From the NCBI GenBank assembly GCA_963691835.1, contig OY829383.1, forward strand, positions 2,852,001 through 2,916,000: a stretch of 64,000 nt of DNA, read 5' to 3'. Below, piece by piece: positions 52,725-62,539 of this stretch. The position numbers were made by a program, and so were the translations under genes. Each line of letters starts with the position of its first letter. The stretch's first letter is position 1. Under the pieces are notes generated by a model. The model ran no database searches and was not told where the DNA came from. It was given only the letters and a program-made list of their open reading frames with translations. Source of the stretch: G963691835 sp963691835 (GTDB taxonomy: Bacteria > Pseudomonadota > Alphaproteobacteria > Thalassobaculales > Thalassobaculaceae).

Positions 52725-53684
52725 TCAACGGCCTGCGTCGGTGTTCTTGAGCATCTCAAGCAAAGCCAGGAGCCTGGTATCCCGTTCAGCTTCCATGTCG
52801 TCGATGGAGCGCTCACCCATCTCCTCTTCGACGCCCTTAATGATCTGCGCCTGGAGATCCTCCGTGAGCTCCGGATTGGTGGCCATCGTCTCCCACCAAG
52901 CGCCCATCGACGGGCCGAACTGGTGAAAGAAATGGCGCATGCCGCCTTTGCCGCCGGCAAGGTTGAAGATCATGTGCGGTCCCATCAGCGCCAAGCGGAG
53001 GCCCGGCCCTTGTGACATGGCGGCGTTGATGTCCTCGACTGAAGCCAAGTCCTGCTCGACCGCCGAGACGGCTTCCCGCCACAGTGCGGCCTGCAGGCGG
53101 TTGGCCAGATGGCCCGGGACTTCCTTGCGGATGTAGATCGAATGCTTGCCGATGTGGCGGTAGAAGCCCATCGCCCATTCCGCGGCGGCCGGGTCCGTAT
53201 CTTTGCCTGAGACGACCTCGACCAATGGAATGAGATGAGGGGGATTGAAGGGGTGGCCGACGACCATTCTGCCGGCCGACGCGCATCCAGCCTGCATGTC
53301 GCTCATGATCAGGCCCGAGGTGCTGCTGGCGAGGATGGTTTGGGCGGGCAGGGCGTTGTCGATTCGCTGATAAAGCTCCTGCTTGATGGGCAGTCGCTCG
53401 GGCGCGTTCTCTTGGATGAAGTCGGCTGCCGCGACGGCCGCCTCCGGCGTGTCATGGCAGATCACATTGGTTCGGTCGGCGTCGTCGGCGAGCCCCAGGC
53501 GCATGAGTTGAGGCCAAGCGGTATCCACGAACTGGCTGAGTTTCGCTTGCCAATTCTCTCCTGGATCCCAGGCGTCGACCGCGTAGCCCTGAGCTAGGAA
53601 GTATGAGGCCCAGCTCGCACCGATGGTACCCGTGCCCAGGACCGCGATCCGTTTGACCGCATCGAACGCGCGGTAATCCGCCAT
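52725..53684 (-). CDS. 3-hydroxyacyl-CoA-dehydrogenase-type enzyme, carnitine 3-dehydrogenase-like
   Basis: This protein has 319 residues from the ATG at 53684 (GGCGGAG upstream). It has the NAD fold 'RIAVLGTGTIGASWASYFLAQGYAVDAWD', 'SSTSGLIMSDMQ' and 'GHPFNPPHLIPLVEVV', and the C-terminal helical domain. The lack of a CoA-thiolase context and the overall length fit L-carnitine or L-gulonate dehydrogenase better than fatty-acid oxidation. The exact substrate is open. It leads the dadA-DUF3830 run. Confidence 0.8.
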   Translation of the reverse strand: MADYRAFDAVKRIAVLGTGTIGASWASYFLAQGYAVDAWDPGENWQAKLSQFVDTAWPQLMRLGLADDADRTNVICHDTPEAAVAAADFIQENAPERLPIKQELYQRIDNALPAQTILASSTSGLIMSDMQAGCASAGRMVVGHPFNPPHLIPLVEVVSGKDTDPAAAEWAMGFYRHIGKHSIYIRKEVPGHLANRLQAALWREAVSAVEQDLASVEDINAAMSQGPGLRLALMGPHMIFNLAGGKGGMRHFFHQFGPSMGAWWETMATNPELTEDLQAQIIKGVEEEMGERSIDDMEAERDTRLLALLEMLKNTDAGR

Positions 53685-53851
53685 GATGTCTGCTCCGCCC
53701 GGAAGATTGGTGTATCGTGTTGTCAGGAACGTTAGCCGGAACCCAGCATCCTGGGCGAGCATCTTCATGACCTAAAACGGCGTCCGGCGGCCCCAAAGTT
53801 TGGGCTGCCCAAAACCTGGAACGAGGTTCAAGTCTTGGATTGCTTTGTGTG

Positions 53852-54628
53852 ATGGCAGACGAGAAATCCGCAGGAACGAAAGAAAGCGGTACAACACCCG
53901 ACGGCTCCCAGATGCAATGGCCGATGCTGACCGGGGCGTCGGCCAATGCCGTCTATGCCGCCGTGTCGGATGGTCTGGGGATCGCCCGCGCCATCGAGGC
54001 CTATGAGGCGGCTTGGGCCGCCGAGGGCGTGGATGCGGCAACACTCATCCAAAAGTCGCAGTCGTTGGCGGCAGCGGGCGATCATGCTGGTGCCGACAAG
54101 GTTGCCCAAGAGGCGTTGGGTCTCCTGCACGAAGGGCAGGCGCGAACGCGGATGCTGATCCTCCGGCAGATCGGGGACCGGGCGATCACGCGCGGTGACG
54201 CGTATGTCGGCATACAGGCCTATACGGCGCGTCTGCAGATTTGCGAGCCTCTGGTGGCGTCGACGCCGGGGAACGCATTCTGGGTTCAGGACCTCGCTAC
54301 GACCCACAATGGTTTAGGGGATCTCGCTCTGCTGAGCGGTAACCTTGAACCCGCTCGCGCCTCCTACGAAGCAACGCTTCAGCTCATGGAGCGGCTGTCC
54401 CAGTTCGAGACGTCCTTCGACCTCCTGAAGCGGGACATGGCCTTGCTGTTCGGCAAGGTCCAACTGATCGGTGACCGGAAAACAGGCGACCGCTCCGATG
54501 TGCTGTCGATCCTCGACCGGCTTGCCGACCGCGGGCTCCTGAGAGGCGAGGCCGGGCAGACCTTGGCCGCCGCACGCGAGGCGCTGGCGAAAGCGCTGTC
54601 CAAACCGGCGGAAGGCGGTCAGCCCTGA
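53852..54628 (+). CDS. Tetratricopeptide-like hypothetical protein
   Basis: This 258-residue, Ala-rich, helical protein has no signal peptide. The middle contains TPR-like helical pairs: 'AAGDHAGADKVAQEALGLLHEGQ', 'ITRGDAYVGIQAYTARLQICEPLV' and 'LALLSGNLEPARASYEATLQLMERL'. Likely a protein-interaction scaffold. The first in-frame TTG is at 53840, but the ATG at 53852 is preferred. It is divergent from the dehydrogenase gene and convergent with the RND pump. Confidence 0.65.
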   Translation: MADEKSAGTKESGTTPDGSQMQWPMLTGASANAVYAAVSDGLGIARAIEAYEAAWAAEGVDAATLIQKSQSLAAAGDHAGADKVAQEALGLLHEGQARTRMLILRQIGDRAITRGDAYVGIQAYTARLQICEPLVASTPGNAFWVQDLATTHNGLGDLALLSGNLEPARASYEATLQLMERLSQFETSFDLLKRDMALLFGKVQLIGDRKTGDRSDVLSILDRLADRGLLRGEAGQTLAAAREALAKALSKPAEGGQP

Positions 54629-54659
54629 CGCTCGGATGACCGGATGTTGACCATCGCTT

Positions 54660-57600
54660 CTATTCTGCTGCCGTCGGATACTGGACGGGCCGAACCGGGG
54701 CTTGCGTATCAGCGGTCTCCGGTTCGGCCGGATCGTCCACGAGATCGAACGCCCGGTCATCCTCCTGCCGCCGCCGTCTGAACCACGCCTGCACATTGGC
54801 CCGGACCATCAATGCGGACGGGGTGACGAGGAGCGTGAGAATGGTCGCGAACGCCAGCCCGAACACGATCGCGGTCGCCAGCGAAACCCACCATTGCGTC
54901 GACGGAGCTCCGGTCGAGACCTGCCGGCTGACGAAGTCGATGTTGGTCTGGAAGACCATGGGCAACAGGCCAAGGATTGTCGTCACCGTGGTCAAAAGCA
55001 CCGGCCGGAGGCGCTGAGCGCCCGTCCGCATGATTGCCTCTTTGGCATTGGCCGACTTTGTCTTCAGGAAATCGAACGTATCAATCAGAACGATGTTGTT
55101 GTTCACGACAATGCCTGCGAGCGCGATCACGCCCACCCCCGTCATCACGATGCCGAAGGGCTTATCGGTGATCAGCAGGCCGAGCATCACGCCGATCGTC
55201 GACATGATCACCGCACTCAAGATCAGAAACGCGCTGTAGAAGCTGTTGAACTGGGTGACCAGGATGATCGCCATCACGAACAGCGCCACGCCGAACGCCT
55301 TGCCGAGAAACGCCTGGGCGGCCCGCTGCTCTTCGTCCTCGCCCTTGAAGACGACGTCGACGCCGTCGGGCAGACCGGCGGTCGGCAGCCAGGCCTGGAT
55401 CTCGGTGACCTTGTCGGCGGGCAGGACGTCGGGCAGCACATCTGACTTCACCGTCATGACCCGGCGGGAGTCCACCCGGTTGATCCGGCCAACCTTCGGC
55501 TCCGGCCCGTATGTGATGAAGTTCGAGATCGGGATCAGACCCTGATCCGTCTGGATGCGGATACGCTCCAACTGATCAAGCGTCCGCAGCGCTTCGGGAT
55601 AGCGAACGACAATGTCGATTTCCTCGTCGCTGTCGTTGGGCCGATAATCGGTGATCTTGAAGCCCTTGGTGACGAGCTGGACGTAGGTTCCCACCAGGGA
55701 GATGTCGGCACCGAACTTTGCCGCCTGCGCCCGGTCAACTGTGAGCTTCCATTCAATCCCCGGCAGATCGCGATCGTCCTCGATTTGGACGAGGCCTTCC
55801 ATCGACTCGAACTTGTCGCGAACGATCCGGACCGCCTCCGGGAGCTTTTCCGGGAAGAAGGATTGGAGCTCCACCTGAACCGGCTTCCCGGTCGGTGGTC
55901 CGCCCTGCTGCTTGACGGGCTCCACGGTGACGCCAGCCCATTTCTCTGACGCCTCGACGATGCGGTCCAGGATATCATCGGCCTTCGCGCGCTCATCCCA
56001 GTCCTTGAACTCAAGCTGGATGGTGCCGATCACATCCTCGGCGATATCGCGTCCGCCTCCCTGAGCTTTTCCAACGAACGTGTAGACCGACTTGAAGGCG
56101 TCGAACCGGAGCACCTCCCTCTCGATATCGGAGACCAGCAAGGCCTTCTCATCCGTTGAGAGGTTGCCGCGGGCGTGGATGTGGAGTTGCGCCTGTTCGG
56201 GCTCGATGTCCGGAAAGAACTCGATACCCCGGCCGTAGTTTGCGTAGGCGACCTGCGCGCCTATCAGCGCCATGACCGCGAGAACCAGGATCTTGGCCGG
56301 GTGACGAAGGGCGAAACCCAGGACCGATAGGTAAGCACCGGTGAAGCCTTTGATGTCCTCAAGGCTTCCGGACTCAGCCGCCGCCAGAGCCTTCGCGGCC
56401 GCGGGATCGCGGGCGTCCCGCCGACCGATCGCCGCACCCAGGACCGGCACGAAGATCAACGCCATCGCAAGCGACGCGCTCAGCGTGGCGACCAGGGTGA
56501 TGGGTAGGAATTTCATGAACTCCCCGACCACGCCCGGCCAAAAGATCAGCGGCATGAAGGCGGCGAGCGTCGTCGCGGTGGATGCGATCACCGGCCAGGA
56601 CATCCGCTTGGCGGCCTCACCATAGGCCTGCCGCGGGGTGAGGCCTTCCGCCAGTTTCCGGTCGGCGAGCTCGGTCACCACGATCGCACCGTCCACCAAC
56701 ATGCCCACGGCAAGGATCAGCGCGAACAGCACAACGACGTTGATGGTCAGTCCCATCATCGACAAAACCAGAATGCCGAGCAGGAAGGAGCCCGGGATGG
56801 CAATGCCAACCAAGCCAGCGGAGCGAACGCCAAGGGCGCCGAGGATCACGATCATGACCAGCAGAATGGCGCTGGTGACGTTGTTCTGAAGGTCTCCCAG
56901 CATGCCGCGAATGTTGCTTGAGCGGTCCTGGCTGTAGGTGACGTCGACGCCTTCTGGGAGCTGTTCCTTGGCCCGGTCGACCACATACCGCACCGCGGCG
57001 ATGGTATCGATGATGTTCTCGCCGGTGCGCTTTGAGATCTCGATAGCAATGGCCGGCCGGCCATCGAGACGCGCAACCGACTCCCGGTCCTTGAAGCCTC
57101 TGTTGACCGTCGCGACATCGGCCACGGTCACAACCGCGTCACCGTTCACCTTGAGCGGTTGGGTCAGAATATCGTCCAGACCTTCATAGAGGCCCGGCAC
57201 CTTGATCGGGAAGCGGCCGTTGCCGGTATCCAGCGTGCCGGCCGCAACGAGTTGGTTGGATCTCTGGACCGCTTCCAGCACTGCGGACGCATCCAGCTGG
57301 TACCCTTCCAGGCGCAAGGGGTCGATCACTAACTCGACCAGCTCTTCCCGGTTGCCGGTCAGGTTGGCCTCCAGCACCATCGGAATGCTCTCGATCGCGT
57401 CCCGGACACGCCGCGCCATATACAGAAGCGCGCGCTCCGGCACCTCTCCCGACAGCGTCACCACGAGCACGGGGAACAGGCTGATATTGACCTCGTTAAC
57501 CGTCGGCTCGTCGGTTTCTTCGGGGAGTTCCGGCTTGGCGATATCGACCTTCTCCCGGACATCGGTCAGCGCCTTGTCCGCGTCAAATCCCGCATCGAAC

Positions 57601-57884
57601 TCCAGCGTCACGTTCCCACCGCCTTCATAGGCGGTCGCCCGCATCTCCTTCACGCCCTCGATCGACTGAAGTTCCTTCTCCATTGGGCGGAGCAGCAGAC
57701 GCTCCGAATCTTCCGGGGAGATGCCTTCGTGATGTAGGGACACGTAGATGATCGGGATGTTGACGTCCGGATCCGATTCCTTGGGAATCTGGACATAGGC
57801 GACGACGCCCGAGATCAGGATCAACACAAGCGCGGACACCGTTGTCCGCGCCCGGGTCAACGCGAAGTCGATGACGGTTCTCAC
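54660..57884 (-). CDS. RND efflux transporter permease (AcrB/MexB-like)
   Basis: This is a 1074-residue inner-membrane pump subunit with the RND plan: TM1, a large periplasmic loop, TM2-6, a second loop, TM7-12. N-terminal 'VIDFALTRARTTVSALVLILISGVVAYVQIPKESDPDVNIP' is typical. The proton-relay TM4 segment reads 'AVGMLVDGAIVVTELADR', so the AcrB Asp-Asp pair is Asp-Gly. It overlaps the adaptor gene by four bases. No TolC homologue is nearby. Confidence 0.94.
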   Translation of the reverse strand: MRTVIDFALTRARTTVSALVLILISGVVAYVQIPKESDPDVNIPIIYVSLHHEGISPEDSERLLLRPMEKELQSIEGVKEMRATAYEGGGNVTLEFDAGFDADKALTDVREKVDIAKPELPEETDEPTVNEVNISLFPVLVVTLSGEVPERALLYMARRVRDAIESIPMVLEANLTGNREELVELVIDPLRLEGYQLDASAVLEAVQRSNQLVAAGTLDTGNGRFPIKVPGLYEGLDDILTQPLKVNGDAVVTVADVATVNRGFKDRESVARLDGRPAIAIEISKRTGENIIDTIAAVRYVVDRAKEQLPEGVDVTYSQDRSSNIRGMLGDLQNNVTSAILLVMIVILGALGVRSAGLVGIAIPGSFLLGILVLSMMGLTINVVVLFALILAVGMLVDGAIVVTELADRKLAEGLTPRQAYGEAAKRMSWPVIASTATTLAAFMPLIFWPGVVGEFMKFLPITLVATLSASLAMALIFVPVLGAAIGRRDARDPAAAKALAAAESGSLEDIKGFTGAYLSVLGFALRHPAKILVLAVMALIGAQVAYANYGRGIEFFPDIEPEQAQLHIHARGNLSTDEKALLVSDIEREVLRFDAFKSVYTFVGKAQGGGRDIAEDVIGTIQLEFKDWDERAKADDILDRIVEASEKWAGVTVEPVKQQGGPPTGKPVQVELQSFFPEKLPEAVRIVRDKFESMEGLVQIEDDRDLPGIEWKLTVDRAQAAKFGADISLVGTYVQLVTKGFKITDYRPNDSDEEIDIVVRYPEALRTLDQLERIRIQTDQGLIPISNFITYGPEPKVGRINRVDSRRVMTVKSDVLPDVLPADKVTEIQAWLPTAGLPDGVDVVFKGEDEEQRAAQAFLGKAFGVALFVMAIILVTQFNSFYSAFLILSAVIMSTIGVMLGLLITDKPFGIVMTGVGVIALAGIVVNNNIVLIDTFDFLKTKSANAKEAIMRTGAQRLRPVLLTTVTTILGLLPMVFQTNIDFVSRQVSTGAPSTQWWVSLATAIVFGLAFATILTLLVTPSALMVRANVQAWFRRRRQEDDRAFDLVDDPAEPETADTQAPVRPVQYPTAAE

Positions 57885-58987
57885 GAGGTCGGTCCTCCCT
57901 TCCCATCATCGTCCGTACGGGAAACCCGGACCTGCTCGCCCGTGACGACGAACTCCTGACCGACGGTGATCACATCCGCCTCGGCAGGCAGCCCTGTCAC
58001 GAAGACCTCGTTGTTGCTTGCCCCCACGATCGTGACCGGATGGAAACGAACGAAGTTCGACGCATCGACGGCCTTCACCCCGATCTTTCCGTTGTCGTCG
58101 AGCGTGAAGAGTGCGGCGGAAAGCTTGTGCGCCATCACAGGCTCTCCGGAGATCGAGAGCTGTGCGGTCACACCTTCGGGGATGGAGAGATCTTCGTTGG
58201 GAACCTCCAGCTCGACTTTGAAGGTGCGGGTGGCTTCATCAGCGCTCGGGGCGACGAACCGGACAATGCCGCTCAGCGACCGGCCATCGATCAACACACC
58301 GTCCGCCTGTTGACCCACCTCGATCTGCAGGTAGTCGTTCTCTGACACCATCGCCGTGACGAGAATTGGATCAAGATCGATCAGATGGGCCACGGGGTCG
58401 CCGCGGGAGACGAAATCCCCAAGCTCGACCATCCGGTCGACCAGGACGGCGTCGAACGGGGCGCCGATGGTGAGAAATCCAATCTCCACTTCCATGGATT
58501 TGACCTGGGCGCGGGCTTGTTCGAGGTCCGCCGCACTTTCCGCCCGCCGCGTCTCTGCCTGGAAACCTTTGAGGGCAAGGGATGAGGCGGCTTTGTACTC
58601 GACTTCCCGCTGGGTTAGGCGCGCGCGGCTTTCTTCGAGCCGGGCGAAACGGTCTTCGGGGTCCATCTGGACGATGGTTTCGCGATGGCTGACAGGGACG
58701 CCGTCACTTGGTCCGACCTTGACGATGCGGCCATCGATCTGGGAAGCGATCCTGATATGGCGGGAGCCTTCGGTCTGACCGGTGATCGATATGGTCCGCA
58801 CATAAGGTGCTGCCACCGTGCGCTTCACGCGGACGGCGAACGCTTCCTGTGCCTCTGGCGCCGGGTTCTGGACAAGTGTCGCCGCAATATCCGGCGCCTG
58901 CCGGTCGCCGAGCTGTCCGGAGCCGATCCAGGCGGTGGCCCCGATGGCCACGAGTACCGCCAGAATGATGGAGCCCTTCACGCGCAT
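57881..58987 (-). CDS. RND efflux periplasmic adaptor (membrane fusion protein)
   Basis: This is 368 residues from the ATG at 58987. An N-terminal anchor/signal helix ('GSIILAVLVAIGATAWI') is followed by the lipoyl half 'IASQIDGRIVKVGPSDGVPVSHRETIVQMD', an alpha-hairpin ('RLEESRARLTQREVEY...'), the second lipoyl half 'FLTIGAPFDAVLVDRMVELGDFVSRGDPVAHLID' and a beta-barrel. The frame is open far upstream but without homology. It lies 55 bp after padR. Confidence 0.92.
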   Translation of the reverse strand: MRVKGSIILAVLVAIGATAWIGSGQLGDRQAPDIAATLVQNPAPEAQEAFAVRVKRTVAAPYVRTISITGQTEGSRHIRIASQIDGRIVKVGPSDGVPVSHRETIVQMDPEDRFARLEESRARLTQREVEYKAASSLALKGFQAETRRAESAADLEQARAQVKSMEVEIGFLTIGAPFDAVLVDRMVELGDFVSRGDPVAHLIDLDPILVTAMVSENDYLQIEVGQQADGVLIDGRSLSGIVRFVAPSADEATRTFKVELEVPNEDLSIPEGVTAQLSISGEPVMAHKLSAALFTLDDNGKIGVKAVDASNFVRFHPVTIVGASNNEVFVTGLPAEADVITVGQEFVVTGEQVRVSRTDDDGKGGPTS

Positions 58988-59042
58988 GTCGAAATCACCG
59001 TGCGGTTGGAAACGGAGTTGTAGGAACAACGGCTGAGACGGG

Positions 59043-59597
59043 TCATTCCGCCGCCTCCCGGGTCGAGATTTTTGATGGGTCGGTCTCAACCGTCTCCAGA
59101 AAGGCATCGCGGTTGGTCTCGAGATAGTCCGCCGCCGCCGCATACACGGCCCGACCGAAGCCATGAACGAATGCATGGCCGGGCGTGGGAAGGCTGTCGC
59201 AATCATCCATGCGGGCAACGGTCTCCCGGTAGAAGTCCCGCCGTTCGTCAATCAGCTCGGCAATCCTCTGGGGTGCCAGGCAATCGGCGAAGAACAGCAT
59301 GAACAGGAAGTCGGACCGATAGCGGTCCCGGTGCGGATGTTTATGGAGCTCTCCGACGAGTACGGCGCGACCCGACTCGGTGATCCGATAGACCTTCTTG
59401 TCCGGGCGTCCGTCCTGCTCTTGTTCGGTAACGGTGACGAGACCGTCCGCGGCGAGCTTCGACAGCGCGGGGTAGATCGCGCCGAAGGACGCCAACTGGA
59501 AGTGCGAGAACGGACCGTCCTCGAACTCTTTCTTGATCTCGTAGCCGCTGGCATCGCCGCGCAGCAGGACAGCGAGGCACAGCGTCCGCGTGTCCAT
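59043..59597 (-). CDS. PadR-family transcriptional regulator
   Basis: This is 184 residues from the ATG at 59597 (GGAGAGCTG upstream). The winged-helix domain 'LCLAVLLRGDASGYEIKKEFEDGPFSHFQLASFGAIYPALSKLAADGLVTV' is PadR-type, with a C-terminal dimerisation coil of the VirR_C type. It sits just before the RND adaptor gene, so it most likely represses the pump and itself through the dyad at 59623. Confidence 0.9.
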   Translation of the reverse strand: MDTRTLCLAVLLRGDASGYEIKKEFEDGPFSHFQLASFGAIYPALSKLAADGLVTVTEQEQDGRPDKKVYRITESGRAVLVGELHKHPHRDRYRSDFLFMLFFADCLAPQRIAELIDERRDFYRETVARMDDCDSLPTPGHAFVHGFGRAVYAAAADYLETNRDAFLETVETDPSKISTREAAE

Positions 59598-59622
59598 CAG
59601 CTCTCCAGTCCTATGTATCGTT

Positions 59623-59651
59623 CCGATATATGTCTGACCGGTATATATCGG
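59623..59651. promoter_or_regulatory. Candidate PadR operator
   Basis: The inverted repeat CCGATATAT-N11-ATATATCGG lies 26 bp upstream of the padR ATG. Its AT-rich arms stand out in this GC-rich region, and position fits autoregulation. Confidence 0.6.
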
Positions 59652-59736
59652 CGCGACATGCCCTGTTTCAAGAAAGGGATTCGCAGACCACAAAAACAGC
59701 TACGAGCGAGGACATCGTCTCGGATCACTCACTGCG

Positions 59737-60651
59737 TCAAACGCCCGGAATCCTATAAAAACGCACGGCATTTCCGCAGAAGACCGCATCTTTCTCGGCA
59801 GCGGTCAGGTCGGACAGAATCTCGAGAAAACCCTCAAGCTGCGGCCGGTATCCGACCCGCAATCCGGCGACCGGGAAGTTGGATGCCCACATGGCACGGT
59901 CCGCCCCGAAGATCTCCAGCGCGTCGAGGACAACGCCACGATTGCTCTCAACACTCCACGCAGCATCTCGAAGGCCGAGTTCGGAAAGCTTCACATGAAC
60001 GTTCGGCCGGGCGGCGATGGTTTTCATCCCCGTCCTCCACGCCGCCAAGCCTTCCGGGCTCCGGTCCCAGGGGAAGCCGCAGTGGTTAAGGACGATCGGA
60101 ACGTCAGGAAACTCGGCGGCGACCTCGGCCGCCTCGGCAAGGTGCCAGTAGGGGACCCGCAAATCGTAGGTCAGCCCGAAGGATTGAAGCAGCCCGAACC
60201 CATGCCGCCAGTTCGGGTCCGCCATGGTGTGAGGCCCGTCCGGCAGGGGCTCGCTGGCGGTCGCTGCCGTAACGGGCTTTGACCGGACGCCCCGGAACAG
60301 CGGGTGTGCCATATGCCCGCGCAGCACTGCCTCGCAGTTCTCGCCCGCCAGCCAGACATGGCCGACGACGACGTTCGGCATTCCGTGCTGTTCGGCGATC
60401 CCGTGAAGCCAGGCGGTTTCCGCCACCTGCGCATCCCGGTCCCACTCAGCTTCGATATGGACGGTGGCCGCGATATCGAAACCATCGGCATCGCGGCGAT
60501 AGTCCTCAGGCAGATAGTTCCGTTTGATCTGGGAGTAGTCACCCAGGAAGAAACCCGTCTCCGGCCGGTCCGAAAGCCAAGGGTAGTAGTTCTGGCTGAG
60601 GTTCCAAAGATGATGGTGCGCGTCGACGATGCGCAGATTGGTGTTTGTCAT
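59737..60651 (-). CDS. Amidohydrolase-2 family protein
   Basis: This 304-residue metal-dependent hydrolase from the ATG at 60651 has the N-terminal metal motif 'IVDAHHHLWNLSQNYYPWL', 'FDIAATVHIEAEWD', a His in 'IVLNHCGFPWDR' and 'MWASNFPVAGL' with the late catalytic region. Relatives include lactonases such as L-rhamnono- or L-fucono-lactonase and 2-pyrone-4,6-dicarboxylate hydrolase. Substrate unknown. It is divergent from the phosphofructokinase gene. Confidence 0.85.
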   Translation of the reverse strand: MTNTNLRIVDAHHHLWNLSQNYYPWLSDRPETGFFLGDYSQIKRNYLPEDYRRDADGFDIAATVHIEAEWDRDAQVAETAWLHGIAEQHGMPNVVVGHVWLAGENCEAVLRGHMAHPLFRGVRSKPVTAATASEPLPDGPHTMADPNWRHGFGLLQSFGLTYDLRVPYWHLAEAAEVAAEFPDVPIVLNHCGFPWDRSPEGLAAWRTGMKTIAARPNVHVKLSELGLRDAAWSVESNRGVVLDALEIFGADRAMWASNFPVAGLRVGYRPQLEGFLEILSDLTAAEKDAVFCGNAVRFYRIPGV

Positions 60652-60759
60652 GGTCTCTCCCCCCACGGTCTCTCCCCTCAAGTTCCCTCCCTCGGGACGC
60701 TTGACCGTGGCACCATCGGGTGCGAACCGGTCCACCGTTTGCCGTTTTGGGAGCCGATC

Positions 60760-61848
60760 ATGAGCGAAGCGAGACGGAATGGCCATCTGGCCGTGATGAC
60801 CAGCGGTGGCGATTGCGCGGGCTTAAACGCGGCTATCCGCGCAGTAACCCTGCATGCGGCCGGAACGTACGGATGGCGCGTGACCGGCATTCGGAACGGT
60901 CCTGCCGGCCTCATGCAGCGTCCCGTCGCGGCGGATGAGATTTCGCCCGCGGACTTCGACGGAACAGTGCTTCGCCGGTCCGGTACCATCCTCGGGTCTG
61001 TCAGTTCCGGCGACCCGTTCGACTATCCCATGCCGGATGGCACGCGAATGGACCGGTCCCGTGAGGTGATCGACGGTTTTCAGTCGCTCGGGTTGGATGG
61101 GCTTATTGTGATCGGCGGTGACGGTAGTTTCTCGATCATGAACCGGCTCGCCGACCTCGGGGGAATTCCTGTTGTGGGTGTGCCGAAGACCATCGACAAC
61201 GATGTTGTCGAAACCAACGTCTCCATCGGTTTTCACACAGCGGTGGAGGTGGCGACGGAAGCTCTGGACCGGCTTCAGCCGACCGCCGCCAGTCACGACC
61301 GGCTCATGATCCTGGAGGTCATGGGCCGGGACACGGGGCACATTGCCCTGAGCGCGGGTGTGGCCGGCGGGGCGGATATCATCCTGATCCCGGAGATTCC
61401 TTACTCGATTGCCGGTATCAAGGAAACGCTTCGCAAGGTCGCCGACAAAGGGCGAACGTTTGCGCTCGCCGTTGTCGCCGAAGGGGTGACAAACCCCGAA
61501 GGGGATGCCGTGAGACTTGCCACGGGTCGGTATGGCGGGATCGGTCACGCACTCGCGGAGATCATTGAGCGGGAGACCGGAGCGGAAACGCGCGTCACGG
61601 TCCTTGGCCATGTGCAGCGCGGGGCTGAGCCCGCGTATCGCGACCGGATGTTGGCCTCGACATTCGCGGTCCATGCCGTGGACCTCCTGGTGCGCGGGGA
61701 AACCGGCCGCATGGTCGCCTGGCGGAACAGGCGGGTTGAGTCCGTTCCTTTCGCTTCGGTCGCCGGGCGCGCCAAACGCGTGGCCCTGGATGACGACTTG
61801 ATTGTTACCGCCCGGGCACTTGGTGCGTATGTCGGAGACGTTGACTGA
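60760..61848 (+). CDS. pfkA: 6-phosphofructokinase
   Basis: This is 362 residues from the ATG at 60760; the in-frame region upstream lies antisense to the amidohydrolase. Motifs: 'LAVMTSGGDCAGLNAAIRAV', 'GLIVIGGDGSFSIMNRLA', 'VVGVPKTIDNDV', and 'EVMGRDTGHIALSAGVAGGADIILIPE'. Gly in GGDG suggests ATP use, but Lys in PKTIDND is normal for pyrophosphate-type enzymes, so the donor is uncertain. It commits fructose 6-phosphate to glycolysis. Confidence 0.92.
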   Translation: MSEARRNGHLAVMTSGGDCAGLNAAIRAVTLHAAGTYGWRVTGIRNGPAGLMQRPVAADEISPADFDGTVLRRSGTILGSVSSGDPFDYPMPDGTRMDRSREVIDGFQSLGLDGLIVIGGDGSFSIMNRLADLGGIPVVGVPKTIDNDVVETNVSIGFHTAVEVATEALDRLQPTAASHDRLMILEVMGRDTGHIALSAGVAGGADIILIPEIPYSIAGIKETLRKVADKGRTFALAVVAEGVTNPEGDAVRLATGRYGGIGHALAEIIERETGAETRVTVLGHVQRGAEPAYRDRMLASTFAVHAVDLLVRGETGRMVAWRNRRVESVPFASVAGRAKRVALDDDLIVTARALGAYVGDVD

Positions 61849-62032
61849 CGCAGACCGGCTTCGGTCAGCTCCATCGCCGCTTCACATCACTGTCTCGAAG
61901 ATGTGATGACCCCCAACTCATTAATATACGTACAAAAATCCGAACTGTGGCTAAACCGTGGCACTTCCCGACTGGCCCCTGACGCCCACGCTCACTATTG
62001 TCGTGTTGCATCGAGAGAGAAGGCCAATTCGC

Positions 62033-62449
62033 ATGCCGCGCATCGTATATGTGGAAGACGACGAGGATCTCCGGGACATCGTGATGATGAGCCTGGAGCA
62101 GGTCGGTTTTGACGTTTTCGGTGCGGAGAACGGCAAGATCGGACGCCGCGTTGTGGCCGACGAGAACCCGGATCTAGTGATCACGGATCTGAACATGCCC
62201 GAAGAGGACGGCTTCAGTTTGATCCGTCATTTGGTCACGGCGTGCCCGGGCATGCCGATCGTCGCGGTGACGGCCGGAGATGGGAGCGGGCAGGACTCAG
62301 CACGCGACGCCCTTGCCGCGGAAGCGGTTGAGGCCGGCGCACGGGCGTCTTTGGTGAAACCGTTTCGGCTCCAACATCTGCTCGACGTGGTGAAGGCGCA
62401 CCTCCCGCCTTGTGAAGATAAGTCCCCCTTGTCACGGACGGCCCACTAA
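62033..62449 (+). CDS. Single-domain response regulator (CheY-like)
   Basis: This is 138 residues from the ATG at 62033. The receiver domain has acidic EDDED near the start, phospho-acceptor Asp in 'PDLVITDLNMPEEDGFSLI', Thr in 'IVAVTAGD' and Lys in 'ASLVKPFRLQHLLDVV'. No output domain follows. The cognate kinase is not in the window. Confidence 0.9.
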   Translation: MPRIVYVEDDEDLRDIVMMSLEQVGFDVFGAENGKIGRRVVADENPDLVITDLNMPEEDGFSLIRHLVTACPGMPIVAVTAGDGSGQDSARDALAAEAVEAGARASLVKPFRLQHLLDVVKAHLPPCEDKSPLSRTAH

Positions 62450-62539
62450 CACCGCCTTCCTTCGGGCTTTCAGGTTTGAGGCCGTGCCTCCGCGCGTTAG
62501 TCTCCCGACAAAAGAAAACAGTTCGGGAAGCGAAGCGTC

